Shown in pieces: positions 53,278-63,172 of a DNA stretch of 64,000 nucleotides (the first letter of the stretch is position 1; every line of letters begins with the position of its first letter). Both the position numbers and the translations under genes were made by a program. Origin of the DNA: Comamonas halotolerans (lineage in GTDB: Bacteria; Pseudomonadota; Gammaproteobacteria; Burkholderiales; Burkholderiaceae_C); assembly GCF_030162935.1 (NCBI RefSeq), contig NZ_JASAUZ010000074.1:62001-126000 (forward strand), read 5' to 3'. Below the pieces are notes generated by a model. That model saw only the letters and a list, made by a program, of their open reading frames with translations, had not been told where the DNA came from and searched no databases.

Positions 53278-54744
53278 ATGTCTTCTGACTCGCAAGTATC
53301 TTCTCTGCGCCGTGGCCTCAAGGCTCGTCACATGTCGATGATCGCCATTGGTGGCTCCATCGGCACCGGCCTCTTTGTCGCCTCAGGCGCAACCATTTCT
53401 CAAGCGGGACCAGGTGGAGCATTGCTGGCCTACTGCGTCATCGGCTTGATGGTGTATTTTTTGATGACCAGCCTGGGGGAAATGGCTTCTCACCTGCCTG
53501 TGTCGGGCTCTTTCGCCACCTATGGCGCCAAATATGTGGATGAAGGCTTTGGCTTCGCCCTGGGCTGGAACTATTGGTACAACTGGGCTGTAACCATCGC
53601 GGTGGACCTGGTAGCTGCCCAGCTCGTCATGGCTTACTGGTTCCCGGATGTCAACGGGCTGCTGTGGAGCGCACTGTTCCTGGCCCTGATGTTTGCCCTG
53701 AACTCTCTGTCGTCCAAGGGATTTGGTGAATCGGAGTTCTGGTTTGCAGCCATCAAAGTGGTAACCGTGCTGATCTTCATCGCCATTGGCCTGCTGATGG
53801 TTTTTGGCATCATCACCGGTGGCGCGCCTGAAGGCATCTGGGGAAACATTGCCAATTTCACGGCAGACGATGCGCCTTTTGCGGGTGGTTTCGCAGCACT
53901 GATTGGTGTGGCCATGATTGTGGGCTTCTCATTCCAGGGCACTGAACTGATTGGCATTGCTGCCGGAGAATCGGAAGATCCGGCCAAGAATGTGCCTCGT
54001 GCCGTGCGCAAGGTGTTCTGGCGCATTTTGCTGTTCTATGTGTTCGCCATCCTCATCATCGGTCTGCTGATTCCTTATACCGACCCGAAGCTGCTGCGTA
54101 ATGATCTGGGCGACATCAGTGTCAGCCCTTTTACGCTGGTGTTTGAGCGTGCAGGCCTGCTGGGCGCCGCTGCCGTGATGAATGCAGTGGTGCTCACTTC
54201 GGTACTGTCAGCCGGCAACTCTGGCATGTATGCATCTACCCGCATGCTGTATGCGCTGGCCAAACAAAATATGGCGCCAAAAATCTTCGCTCGCGTGAAC
54301 GCTCGCGGCGTGCCTATCATGGCTTTGATTGCCACCACCGTCATCGCAGCGCTGTGCTTTTTCACCAATGTATTCAGCCCTGAGGCTGTCTACATCTGGT
54401 TGCTGAACCTGTCAGGCATGTGCGGCTTTATTGCCTGGCTGGGCATTGCCGTGAGCCACTATCGTTTTCGCCGAGCCTGCGAGGTCCAAGGTTTCAATAC
54501 CCAGCAGCTGCCCTACCGCGCTGCGGCTTTCCCGATCGGCCCCATCTTTGCTTTTGTGCTGTGCCTGATCATCACGCTGGGCCAGAACTATGAAGCCTTC
54601 CTGGCGGATGCGATTGACTGGACCGGCGTGGTTGCCACTTACATTGGGATTCCACTGTTCCTGGCTATCTGGTTTGGCTACAAGTTCAGCAAAGGAACGC
54701 GGTTCGTGAAGCTTGAAGAGATGGACATCAGCGGTGCTAGATAA
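53278..54744 (+). CDS. LysP-like amino acid permease (AAT/APC family)
   Basis: This 488-residue, 12-helix proton-coupled amino acid permease begins LRRGLKARHMSMIAIGGSIGTGLF, the AAT-family entry motif with GGSIGTGLF. It continues with LMTSLGEMASHLPVSGSF, GWNYWYNWAVTIAVDL, SFQGTELIGIAAGESEDPAKNVPRA in two blocks, and SGMYASTRMLYALA. Similarity is greatest to LysP (lysine) among AAT members; the substrate is inferred. The start at 53278 (MSSDSQVSSLRRG) is chosen; the earlier frame overlaps the upstream hairpin. Confidence 0.9.
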   Translation: MSSDSQVSSLRRGLKARHMSMIAIGGSIGTGLFVASGATISQAGPGGALLAYCVIGLMVYFLMTSLGEMASHLPVSGSFATYGAKYVDEGFGFALGWNYWYNWAVTIAVDLVAAQLVMAYWFPDVNGLLWSALFLALMFALNSLSSKGFGESEFWFAAIKVVTVLIFIAIGLLMVFGIITGGAPEGIWGNIANFTADDAPFAGGFAALIGVAMIVGFSFQGTELIGIAAGESEDPAKNVPRAVRKVFWRILLFYVFAILIIGLLIPYTDPKLLRNDLGDISVSPFTLVFERAGLLGAAAVMNAVVLTSVLSAGNSGMYASTRMLYALAKQNMAPKIFARVNARGVPIMALIATTVIAALCFFTNVFSPEAVYIWLLNLSGMCGFIAWLGIAVSHYRFRRACEVQGFNTQQLPYRAAAFPIGPIFAFVLCLIITLGQNYEAFLADAIDWTGVVATYIGIPLFLAIWFGYKFSKGTRFVKLEEMDISGAR

Positions 54745-54771
54745 GGTATTGACTCCATATTGATGCATCCC

Positions 54772-54803
54772 GGCGGCCTGTCAACAAGCCGCTTTTGTTT
54801 TTC
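54772..54803 (+). terminator. intrinsic terminator of the LysP-like gene
   Basis: GCGGC and GCCGC pair across a 10-base loop, followed by TTTTGTTTTTC, 28 bases past the stop codon. Confidence 0.7.
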
Positions 54804-54951
54804 AACATGGTGTGGCCTTCTTCTAAACACGGCACCCATCACAAAAACCAAAGGCAGCATGCAGCTTGTTAAAACTTGACATTTCATCTCCTGTAACTGC
54901 TACAAAAATTAATACGATGCGTTTAAAGCTCTGTTGCAGCACGGACTCCAC

Positions 54952-55791
54952 ATGATCTCCGAGATTTTGACAATCAGAACCGCTCCCGCCCGCCGTAACC
55001 CACGCCTCAAATCGCATGTATGCAAGTGCCTGAGATCGCTGATGCTTGTTATCCCTGCGACGCTATCGCTCTACGGACCATCGCAGCAGGCCATACATGC
55101 TGAACCAGTTGCGACCACGCAATCACATGTCACTACCGCGTTGTTTGTCACAGACGAATGGCATGACTTGACACGCAAGGACGGTACAGGTCTGTACCTG
55201 GATGTGGTGAAAGCAGTATTCGCACGTCAGGGCATCAACGTGGAATACCGTTTCTTTCCCTACCCTCGCGCGGTGCAAAAAGTGCGTGACCACGAAGCCG
55301 ATGGCTGGGTGGCCTCCTTTTTGAACGAGAAATCGTTTCCGCTGTACCCCAAATACCACTTCGACAAGAATGAACAGGTGATCTTGTTTCGCAAAAAGGG
55401 ACAATCTGGGCCTGTCACGACGCACTCACTGAAAAACAAGCGCGTTGCTTGGTTACGTGATTTTGGCCTGGATCGCTTCATTGCAGAGCCGATGCGCGTC
55501 ACAGAGCTGGACAGCATCAAGAGTGCGTTCCAAATGCTGGAGCACAAGCGCATCGACTATTTCGTGGGGGCGAAATCCGATATCCAGGATTACATTGCTT
55601 CTTCAAAGCAAAATATGGGTCCCTATGGGATGGCCTATGCATTGCATCTGGGGCTGTATATGGCCTTTGCAGACACCCCGCGCGGCGCTGAGTTGCGCGC
55701 CATATGGGATGCCGAGATGGCAAGCTTCCATAAAACGGAGGCTTTCCAGTCCATCTACAAACGCTACGGCTATCCCTACCCATTCCCCTGA
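54952..55791 (+). CDS. periplasmic solute-binding protein (family 3-like), paired with a sensor kinase
   Basis: This 279-residue protein has an extended N-terminal signal (basic region to about 30, then LMLVIPATLSLYG, cleavage near HAEP). The mature domain is of the amino-acid-type periplasmic-binding fold: GTGLYLDVVKAVFARQGINVEYRFFPYPRAVQKV, VASFLNEKSFPLYPKYHFDKNEQVILFRKKG and KRVAWLRDFGLD, each read here in part. No ABC permease or ATPase gene is nearby. Instead a hybrid histidine kinase starts 52 bases downstream, so a signal-sensing role is more likely than transport. Confidence 0.78.
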   Translation: MISEILTIRTAPARRNPRLKSHVCKCLRSLMLVIPATLSLYGPSQQAIHAEPVATTQSHVTTALFVTDEWHDLTRKDGTGLYLDVVKAVFARQGINVEYRFFPYPRAVQKVRDHEADGWVASFLNEKSFPLYPKYHFDKNEQVILFRKKGQSGPVTTHSLKNKRVAWLRDFGLDRFIAEPMRVTELDSIKSAFQMLEHKRIDYFVGAKSDIQDYIASSKQNMGPYGMAYALHLGLYMAFADTPRGAELRAIWDAEMASFHKTEAFQSIYKRYGYPYPFP

Positions 55792-55843
55792 AACTTGACG
55801 GCTGCTGCACAAAGACGCAGCTGTCCCATGAAGCAGCATTGCA

Positions 55844-58723
55844 ATGAAATCCATCCAGACACGCTTTGTCGTGCTGATGATTGCCATCGTTTCCTTCATG
55901 CTGACTGCATTCGGTACCTTGAACTATGCAGACAGCAAGGCTGAAAAACACAAGCAACTCTCCGACCACCTCCAGGCCATCCGTCAACGTCTTTCACAGT
56001 CTCTGCCCGCCGTCATCTGGCGTTTCGACGACGATCAGGTTCGGCAGATCGTAGATGCAGAACTGGGTAATCCAGCGATTACAGGCATTGCGGTGTACGA
56101 CGACAAACACCGGCTGCTCTACAGCGCGCCCCCCGATGCGGTCTACCCCGAGATCTGGTCACACGATAGTAACCAGGCCTTTGCATCAACAGGCGATTTC
56201 CCGCACGAATTTCCACTGAGCATCATTGATGGGAATATCGCTGAACCACTGGGGATGGTTCAGATCAGCGCTTCATCCCGGTTTATTGATCAGGCGTTGC
56301 AGCGCGAGGCCATTCGCCTGTTCACACTCATTTTGCTCATGAATCTGGTCATCGTCGGCGCGCTTTGCGCCGTGATGCGCTGGGTCATCATGGAGCCACT
56401 CTACGGACTGCGCAACGCCTTGCGTGACATTGCCACAGATGGCGCAGATCTCTCTTTGCGGCTCCCTGCATCGCCCTGGAAAGAGTTTGAAGATCTTATT
56501 GATAATTTCAACACCTTCATCCAACGCTTGGATACAGCGTTGGGCGCACCGATTGACGAAGTCCACCAAACGATCAGCCGAATCGCCCAGGGAGACTTTT
56601 CACAAACAGTGCAAAGCGCAAAGACTGCGTCAGCCCACACCATCATTGCGCGCCTGGCGTACATGCAGTCAAGCTTGGTGCGTCTGACTGAAGAATTGCG
56701 TCACGCCAAGCACAGTGCTGACTCCGCCAGCAAGGCCAAGACAGAGTTTCTGGCCAATATGAGCCATGAAATCCGCACCCCACTGAATGCCATCCTGGGC
56801 ATGACTCGACTGGCTATGCGTGGTGACATGCAACCCGCACAGCAGGCACAGCTGAACAAGGTCGTGCATTCTGCGCAGCACTTGCTGGGTCTGATCAACG
56901 ACATCTTGGATTTCAGCAAGATCGAAGCAGGTCAGCTGTCGCTGGAACAGGTGCCTTTTGCACTGTCTGATGTGCTCGACAATGTGGTCACTCTGGTCAG
57001 CGACAAAGCCGTGGATCAAGGTCTGGAACTGGTTACCGATGTGCACGCCGATGTTCCCTGGGCCTTGGTGGGTGACCCCTTGCGTCTGTCTCAAATCCTT
57101 CTGAACTTTGCCACCAATGCGCTGAAGTTCACCCAGCGCGGTGAGGTTGTCATCTACCTGTACCCCGTCAGCCACAGTGTCGGCAAGGTGCGCCTGCGAC
57201 TGGGCGTGCGCGACACAGGCATCGGCATTCCCGCTGACAAGCAGTCATTGCTGTTCCAGAACTTTGTGCAAACCCATGCCTCCATCTCACGTCAATATGG
57301 AGGCACAGGACTGGGTCTGGCCATCACACGCCAACTGGCGCTGCTCATGCATGGGCAAGTTGGCGTCCAATCCATTGAAGGTGTGGGCTCTGACTTCTGG
57401 TGCGAGGTTGAACTGGGATGCCAAGCAGATCAAGATTGTGTACATACCCCGCTGTACCAGACTGGCACCCCCACACGTGTGTTGGTGGTTGATGACAACA
57501 GTACGGCCCGTGAGATTCTGGTTCGCCTGCTCAGAGACGCTGACATTCAAGCCTGCGGTGTAGCTAGTGGGCCTGAAGCCATGCAGACATTGCGCAATGC
57601 ACAAACTGCTGGAGCTGCTTTTGACTGCGTGATGCTGGACGAGTTGATGCAGCCCTGGGACGGCATACATTCGGCCGCCCAGATCCAGGCTCTGCCCCTC
57701 GAAAACAGACCTCAACTCGTATTGCTTTCGGCCTCAAGGTCGGCATTGCAGCAGCCCCCAAGCGGTTTCCGCTCCATCCTGCCCAAGCCCTTCAACGCCC
57801 ACAGTCTGCGCCAAGCCCTGCATGCGCGCAGCACTGCTTCAGTATCGACAGCAACATCCGGTACAGGGCTTAGCAATGAATCATTGCGCCGCAGCGCAGG
57901 CGCACACCTTTTGCTGGTCGAAGACATCGAGATCAACCGCGAAGTGGCCATAGGTTTGCTCGAAGATTTAGGCATTGGCCTGCAAGTCGACGTGGCCGAG
58001 AATGGTCAGATCGCGCTCGACATGATGACGCGGAAGCACTATGACGGTATCTTTATGGACATGCATATGCCCATCATGGATGGTTTGGCTGCTACCCAGT
58101 CCATACGCCGCAATCCTGTATGGGCTGGCATTCCCATCATTGCAATGACAGCCAACCAGATGGAAAGCGATCTGCAACGATGCAAAGCTGCAGGCATGTG
58201 CGACTTTGTCAGCAAGCCGATTGATCCAGAACGTTTACGCGAAACCCTACGCAAGTGGATTGTGGCCAAACCCAGTACAGAATTGACTGCACCTGCCGCC
58301 GCAACGCCTGCTGGTAATACACACGCTCCCGGCAAGGGGCGCCCCATCCTGGCGACGCTGCTAGCGAATATTGAAGGCCTGGATGTCACTGAGGGTCTGC
58401 GCCACTTTGGAGGTCGACAAGCCACATACCGCGAAATGCTGCGCCAATTCGTCAACGATGCGCCCTCCCAGCTGCAGGCGCTGAACGAGTCGCTACAGCG
58501 TAACAACATCGCGCAAATGCACACACAGACGCATGCACTGGTGGGAGCGGCAGTGAATGTCGGTGCTAGGCAAGTAGCCGCGTATGCCCTGCAGATACAG
58601 TCTTTGATCGGCAGTGAAAATGGGGCAGAAGCCACGCTGCTAGGCCAGCTCCAGTCGTTGCACGAACATCTGCATGCCTTGTGCGCAGCAATCCGGCAGG
58701 CCATACCCAATGTTTTCAGCTAG
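55844..58723 (+). CDS. hybrid sensor histidine kinase with two receiver domains and an Hpt domain
   Basis: This 959-residue BarA-like kinase has two membrane helices (about 8-28 and 160-182) around a periplasmic sensor region, then a HAMP-like segment (180-235). The HisKA domain has MSHEIRTPLNAILGM (H308), followed by an HATPase domain (NFATNALKFTQ, DTGIGIP, GGTGLGLAI). REC1 has VLVVDDNSTAREILV (putative Asp599 in MLDELMQPWDG). REC2 has LLLVEDIEINREV (Asp739 in FMDMHMPIMDG). The C-terminal Hpt has H897 in THALVGAAVNVGA. No separate output regulator is adjacent. The upstream binding protein is a probable input partner. Confidence 0.92.
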   Translation: MKSIQTRFVVLMIAIVSFMLTAFGTLNYADSKAEKHKQLSDHLQAIRQRLSQSLPAVIWRFDDDQVRQIVDAELGNPAITGIAVYDDKHRLLYSAPPDAVYPEIWSHDSNQAFASTGDFPHEFPLSIIDGNIAEPLGMVQISASSRFIDQALQREAIRLFTLILLMNLVIVGALCAVMRWVIMEPLYGLRNALRDIATDGADLSLRLPASPWKEFEDLIDNFNTFIQRLDTALGAPIDEVHQTISRIAQGDFSQTVQSAKTASAHTIIARLAYMQSSLVRLTEELRHAKHSADSASKAKTEFLANMSHEIRTPLNAILGMTRLAMRGDMQPAQQAQLNKVVHSAQHLLGLINDILDFSKIEAGQLSLEQVPFALSDVLDNVVTLVSDKAVDQGLELVTDVHADVPWALVGDPLRLSQILLNFATNALKFTQRGEVVIYLYPVSHSVGKVRLRLGVRDTGIGIPADKQSLLFQNFVQTHASISRQYGGTGLGLAITRQLALLMHGQVGVQSIEGVGSDFWCEVELGCQADQDCVHTPLYQTGTPTRVLVVDDNSTAREILVRLLRDADIQACGVASGPEAMQTLRNAQTAGAAFDCVMLDELMQPWDGIHSAAQIQALPLENRPQLVLLSASRSALQQPPSGFRSILPKPFNAHSLRQALHARSTASVSTATSGTGLSNESLRRSAGAHLLLVEDIEINREVAIGLLEDLGIGLQVDVAENGQIALDMMTRKHYDGIFMDMHMPIMDGLAATQSIRRNPVWAGIPIIAMTANQMESDLQRCKAAGMCDFVSKPIDPERLRETLRKWIVAKPSTELTAPAAATPAGNTHAPGKGRPILATLLANIEGLDVTEGLRHFGGRQATYREMLRQFVNDAPSQLQALNESLQRNNIAQMHTQTHALVGAAVNVGARQVAAYALQIQSLIGSENGAEATLLGQLQSLHEHLHALCAAIRQAIPNVFS

Positions 58724-58759
58724 CAAGGCACGCACACTTGGCCTATTCGCCAGACCATA

Positions 58760-58789
58760 AAAAAGCCCGGGGTCACCCCCGGGCTTTTT
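58760..58789. terminator. bidirectional terminator between the hybrid kinase and pntB
   Basis: AAAAAGCCCGGGG and CCCCGGGCTTTTT form a very stable stem with runs of A and T on both sides, serving both convergent genes. Confidence 0.92.
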
Positions 58790-58811
58790 GTACTAGGCCT
58801 GCTGCTAAAGC

Positions 58812-60224
58812 TTAGCCTCTCAAGGCCGTCAGCACCTCATCCAGCATCTTCTTGGCATCACCAAACAGCATGCGGTTGTTGTCTTTGTAGAACAGCGGGT
58901 TGTCCACTCCTGCATAGCCCGAAGCCATGGAGCGCTTCATCACAATGGAGTTCTTGGCCTTCCACACTTCCAACACCGGCATACCAGCAATCGGGCTTTC
59001 AGGATCATCCAATGCAGAAGGGTTCACGATGTCATTGGCACCAATCACCATGGCGACATCTGCCTCTGGGAAGTCTTCGTTGATTTCGTCCATCTCCATG
59101 ACGATGTCATACGGGACCTTGGCTTCGGCCAGCAACACATTCATGTGACCCGGCATGCGGCCTGCCACAGGGTGAATGGCAAATTCGACCTGCACGCCTT
59201 TTTCACGCAGCGTCTTGGTGATTTCATAAACGGTGTGCTGGGCCTGAGCCACCGCCATGCCATAACCAGGCACGATGATCACGCGCTTGGCATCGCGCAG
59301 CATCTCGGCTGTTTCCTGGCTGGACACGGCAATCGCCTCACCTTGCGGCTGCGCAGCACCGCCAGCTGCGGCCTTCTTGGGTGCACCAGAGCCGAAGCCG
59401 CCAGCAATCACGCTGATGAAGTTGCGATTCATGGCCTGACACATGATGTAGCTCAGGATGGCACCTGAAGAGCCCACCAGCGCCCCCGTCACGATCAGCA
59501 AATCGTTACTCAGCATGAAGCCGGTGGCCGCTGCCGCCCAGCCCGAGTAGCTGTTGAGCATGGACACCACCACGGGCATGTCCGCTCCACCAATAGCCAT
59601 CACCATGTGCACGCCAAACAGCAAGGCAATCACGGTCATGACAATCAGCGCAGGCATGCCCGCTTGCACCGTCGGCGCGTTCATGAATTCACGACCAAAG
59701 TAGATCACCACCAGCAATGCCACCAGATTCAGCCAGTGGCGAGCGGGCAGCAGCAAAGGCTTGCCGCCAATCTTGCCATTGAGCTTGCCAAAGGCAATCA
59801 AGGAGCCCGAGAACGTGACGGCACCGATCAGAATACCGACGTAGATTTCAACTTCATGGATGACTTTTTCCGCACCCTCCAACTGGATCGACGTATCCAC
59901 ATAACTGGCAAAACCCACCAGACACGCAGCCATACCCACCAAGCTGTGCATCAAGGCCACAAGCTCAGGCATCTGCGTCATCTTTACGGTCTTGGCCGCA
60001 TAAAGGCCAATACCGCCGCCGATTACCAGCGCAGCGATGATCCATGCCACACCATCGGCCGTCACACGGGGACCAAACACAGTCGCCAGAATGGCCAGTG
60101 CCATGCCGAGCATGCCGAACAGGTTACCGCGGCGCGAGGTTTCCGGATTGGACAAGCCACCCAGGCTCAAGATAAACAAAATAGCCGCGCCCAGATAGGC
60201 TACGGTTGCAAGACTTTGGGACAT
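58812..60224 (-). CDS. pntB: NAD(P) transhydrogenase subunit beta
   Basis: This 470-residue protein is the NADP(H)-binding half of the proton-translocating transhydrogenase. Eight or nine membrane helices fill about residues 5-265. The cytosolic dIII domain follows, with [61 protein letters not shown]-type residues and [16 protein letters not shown]. It reduces NADP with NADH using the proton-motive force. It lies 30 bases after pntA. Confidence 0.95.
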   Translation of the reverse strand: MSQSLATVAYLGAAILFILSLGGLSNPETSRRGNLFGMLGMALAILATVFGPRVTADGVAWIIAALVIGGGIGLYAAKTVKMTQMPELVALMHSLVGMAACLVGFASYVDTSIQLEGAEKVIHEVEIYVGILIGAVTFSGSLIAFGKLNGKIGGKPLLLPARHWLNLVALLVVIYFGREFMNAPTVQAGMPALIVMTVIALLFGVHMVMAIGGADMPVVVSMLNSYSGWAAAATGFMLSNDLLIVTGALVGSSGAILSYIMCQAMNRNFISVIAGGFGSGAPKKAAAGGAAQPQGEAIAVSSQETAEMLRDAKRVIIVPGYGMAVAQAQHTVYEITKTLREKGVQVEFAIHPVAGRMPGHMNVLLAEAKVPYDIVMEMDEINEDFPEADVAMVIGANDIVNPSALDDPESPIAGMPVLEVWKAKNSIVMKRSMASGYAGVDNPLFYKDNNRMLFGDAKKMLDEVLTALRG

Positions 60225-60254
60225 TTCAATGGTTTCCTCTTGTTGTTGTTCTTC

Positions 60255-61862
60255 TTACTTGCGGAACATGGCAAGCATGCGGCGTGTCACGGCAAAGCCG
60301 CCAAACATGTTGACGGCTGTGAGCACCAGCGCGGCAAACGCCAGCCATGTAATCAGGCTGTCAGGACGCCCATCGCTTCCTGCAGCCGGCGATGCGATCT
60401 GTACCAGCGCGCCAATCGCGATGATGGAAGAGATGGCGTTGGTCACACTCATCAACGGTGTATGCAGCGCAGGCGTCACGTTCCACACCACCATGTAGCC
60501 AATAAAGCAGGCCAGCACAAACACAGTGAAATGCCCCAGGAAGGCTGCTGGTGCATAGGCACCAATGAACCAGAAAGCGACCGCCGCAATCGCAAAAATC
60601 ACCGCCAGTGTTTTGGCAGGCAATGGCCCGGTGCTGCCATGGCCGTGACCACCCTTCTTGGCTTCTGCCGGTGCCGTAGCGGGTTTGGGTGCTGGCGCAG
60701 GTGCGGCCTTCAAAGGTGGCGCAGGCCAGGTGATTTCGCCTTGCTTGATCACGGTGAGGCCACGGATGGCATCGTCTTCCATGTTCACCACAACTTGCCC
60801 ATCCTTGGCCTTGCACAACTCTTCCGTCAGACGCAGCAAGTTGGTGGCGTACAGCGTGGAGGACTGCTTGGCCAGGCGTGAAGCCAGATCGGTATAACCA
60901 ATGATGGTCACCCCATGACGCACTACGGCTTCATTAGGAACTGTCAGCTCACAGTTGCCGCCCTGCTCTGCGGCCATGTCCACAATCACGCTGCCGGGCT
61001 TCATGCTTTGCACCATCTCTGCCGTGATCAGCTTGGGCGCAGGCTTGCCCGGGATCAGCGCTGTGGTGATGATGATGTCCGCGTCCTTGGCCTGTTCAGC
61101 GTACATGGCACGCTGCGCAGCCTGAAAGCCTTCGCTCATGACCTTGGCATAACCGCCACCGCCTGAGCCATCTTCTTCATAGTCCACCTTGACGAACTCG
61201 CCGCCCAGGGATTTGACCTGATCTGCCACCTCTGCACGCGTGTCGTTGGCACGCACGATGGCCCCCAGATTGGCAGCAGTGCCGATGGCAGCCAAACCAG
61301 CCACTCCAGCTCCGGCAATGAACACCTTGGCAGGAGGCACCTTGCCAGCTGCCGTGATCTGTCCATTGAAATAGCGGCCAAAGGCATTCGCCGCCTCAAT
61401 CACTGCTCGGTAACCGGATACCCCTGCCGTCGAGGTCAGCGCGTCCATTTTCTGCGCGCGGCTGAGCGTACGGGGCAGGCAGTCTATTGCCAGCACCGTT
61501 GCCTTCTTAGCTGCCAGTTGCTGCATCAAGTCCGGGTTCTGCGCGGGCCAGATGAAATCAATCAGCGTGGTACCTTCGCGCATCAAGGCCAACTCCGCCG
61601 AACTGGGTGGGCGCACCTTGAAAACGATGTCGGAACTTGCCCAAAGTGCAGCAGCATCGGCCACAACTTCAGCGCCAGCCGCGCGATAGGCTGCATCGCT
61701 GAAATTGGCTGCATCGCCAGCACCAGACTCCACCACTACGGCAAAGCCCAGCTTGATCAGCTTCTCCACCACATCGGGCACCGTGGCCACGCGCTTTTCC
61801 AAAGGATAGGTTTCCTTTGGCACACCAATGCGCTGAGGCGGCAAAACTTGAAGATCTTGCAT
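60255..61862 (-). CDS. pntA: NAD(P) transhydrogenase subunit alpha
   Basis: This 535-residue protein fuses the NAD(H)-binding domain (about 1-380) to a membrane part. The NAD domain has [58 protein letters not shown] and [16 protein letters not shown] Pro/Ala-rich linker (about 395-420) leads to the four-helix membrane part (430-530), as in single-chain PntA. It works with PntB. The operon starts here, and the 5' region is the long gap to 62431. Confidence 0.95.
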   Translation of the reverse strand: MQDLQVLPPQRIGVPKETYPLEKRVATVPDVVEKLIKLGFAVVVESGAGDAANFSDAAYRAAGAEVVADAAALWASSDIVFKVRPPSSAELALMREGTTLIDFIWPAQNPDLMQQLAAKKATVLAIDCLPRTLSRAQKMDALTSTAGVSGYRAVIEAANAFGRYFNGQITAAGKVPPAKVFIAGAGVAGLAAIGTAANLGAIVRANDTRAEVADQVKSLGGEFVKVDYEEDGSGGGGYAKVMSEGFQAAQRAMYAEQAKDADIIITTALIPGKPAPKLITAEMVQSMKPGSVIVDMAAEQGGNCELTVPNEAVVRHGVTIIGYTDLASRLAKQSSTLYATNLLRLTEELCKAKDGQVVVNMEDDAIRGLTVIKQGEITWPAPPLKAAPAPAPKPATAPAEAKKGGHGHGSTGPLPAKTLAVIFAIAAVAFWFIGAYAPAAFLGHFTVFVLACFIGYMVVWNVTPALHTPLMSVTNAISSIIAIGALVQIASPAAGSDGRPDSLITWLAFAALVLTAVNMFGGFAVTRRMLAMFRK

Positions 61863-62431
61863 CTCAGAAATCTCCTGAAGAAAAAATGTGTACGTTGAAG
61901 CGATGCGTAATCACGCCCGTATTGCGTGGATGTGCCATCGCATGCAACCACCCCATGCTTATGGAATGCAGTGGCGCAAATTCATAGAGGGTTTTCAAGC
62001 AAGCGGGACGGAATGCCAGCCCGTTGAATGACTTGGGTAAATATTATCGGTAAGGAAGGCATCCGCCTGGCGCATCCGCACCACAGTAGTGCATGCGCAC
62101 ACCTCTTGGGTGCAAGCGATTCAAGCCGCACTTTTTGGGTGCACCCAGAGGAGAAACATCTTTTTAAAGCCCCTCAGCCCGCTTGCCAACGCAGTTGGGC
62201 ATGACCCTATTCTTTTGCATCGATCGATGCCTTTTGCGCATAAACACGCAGAATTTGTAAGCGTTTTCTTTTCTTACCGTGGCATACCCATCTGCTGATG
62301 CAACCATCATTCAAGCGTGTCGCTGGAGGTTTGCCACAGACTTTAACCAGCACGACTTCTCATTACGGGCAAAGGCTGAGCCTTGTAAGCACCGGACTTG
62401 ACCATCGTGATCAATGCTTCATAAAGCCAGC
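61863..62431. other. long intergenic region between pntA and an Lrp-type gene
   Basis: This stretch of 569 bases has no supported gene; small open frames lack ribosome sites and protein-like composition. It holds an inverted repeat CCTCTTGGGTGC/GCACCCAGAGG (62102-62113 with 62141-62151) whose right arm overlaps a GGGTGCACCC palindrome (62137-62146). The pntA promoter should lie in the left part. Confidence 0.4.
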
Positions 62432-62887
62432 TCATGCGCCCAAAGGCATCTCGGCACGCTTCAAAGTGCGCAGCACGAACATGGACTGGCTGTGCTGTAT
62501 GCCTTTGATCTTGTAAAGCTTCTCACGCAATAAGCGCTCATAGTCGCGCGTGTCTTTCACCATCACACGCAGCAGATAATCGTATGTACCGGAGACCAAG
62601 TGTGCTTCCACAACCTCGGGAATAGTTGCCAATTGCTCACCGAATTTTTCCAGCGTGTTGTCACTGTGGCTGTTGAGTGTGACCATGAGCAACACAGTGT
62701 CGTTCAAGCCCAATGCCTGGGGATTCAGACGCACCGTATAGCCCTCAATCACCCCTTCATCTTCCATGCGCTTGATACGCGTCCAGCATGGTGAGGGGCT
62801 CAGGCCAACTGCCTGCCCGATCTCTTGCAAGCTGGCGCGTGCATTGCGCTGCAATTGCTCGATAATTTTTCTGTCAATTTTATCCAT
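62432..62887 (-). CDS. Lrp/AsnC-family transcriptional regulator
   Basis: This 151-residue full-length Lrp-type regulator begins MDKIDRKIIEQLQRNARASLQEIGQAVGLSPSPCWTRIKRMEDEGVI (helix-turn-helix, about 1-50, read in blocks). The RAM domain has VEAHLVSGTYDYLLRVMVKDTRDYE. The expected last strand, HSQSMFVLRTLKR, is present here and lost in the regulator at 33.7 kb. The effector is unknown. No divergent catabolic gene is adjacent. Confidence 0.9.
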   Translation of the reverse strand: MDKIDRKIIEQLQRNARASLQEIGQAVGLSPSPCWTRIKRMEDEGVIEGYTVRLNPQALGLNDTVLLMVTLNSHSDNTLEKFGEQLATIPEVVEAHLVSGTYDYLLRVMVKDTRDYERLLREKLYKIKGIQHSQSMFVLRTLKRAEMPLGA

Positions 62888-63098
62888 GCAGCAAATTTTG
62901 CTTTAAAAGATTAATTTTTCAATACATTTTTCTTAAATACAGAAACTTTCATCGTCAGACAGCAGCATTTTTTGCACCGCAACATGCACACTACAAGGCA
63001 TGGAAGCAACGCCTACCGGCGATGTTCAACGCCATTTCATCGCCAAGGCAATTTACCGTTTGCCGGCTGCCATGTGACCCGCGCATCAAGCACTATGC

Positions 63099-63140
63099 AA
63101 AAAGGCCGATCTGCAACATCTCTTGCAAATCGGCCTTTTT
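63099..63140. terminator. terminator downstream of the RND outer-membrane channel gene
   Basis: AAAAAGGCCGAT and ATCGGCCTTTTT form a 12-bp stem, with an inner TGCAA/TTGCA helix and a CATCTC loop. T-runs occur on either strand. On the minus strand it ends transcription 33 bases after the NodT-like stop. Confidence 0.88.
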
Positions 63141-63172
63141 GTTTGTGCTGCAGTGGCACTGCAGCGCTTGCA

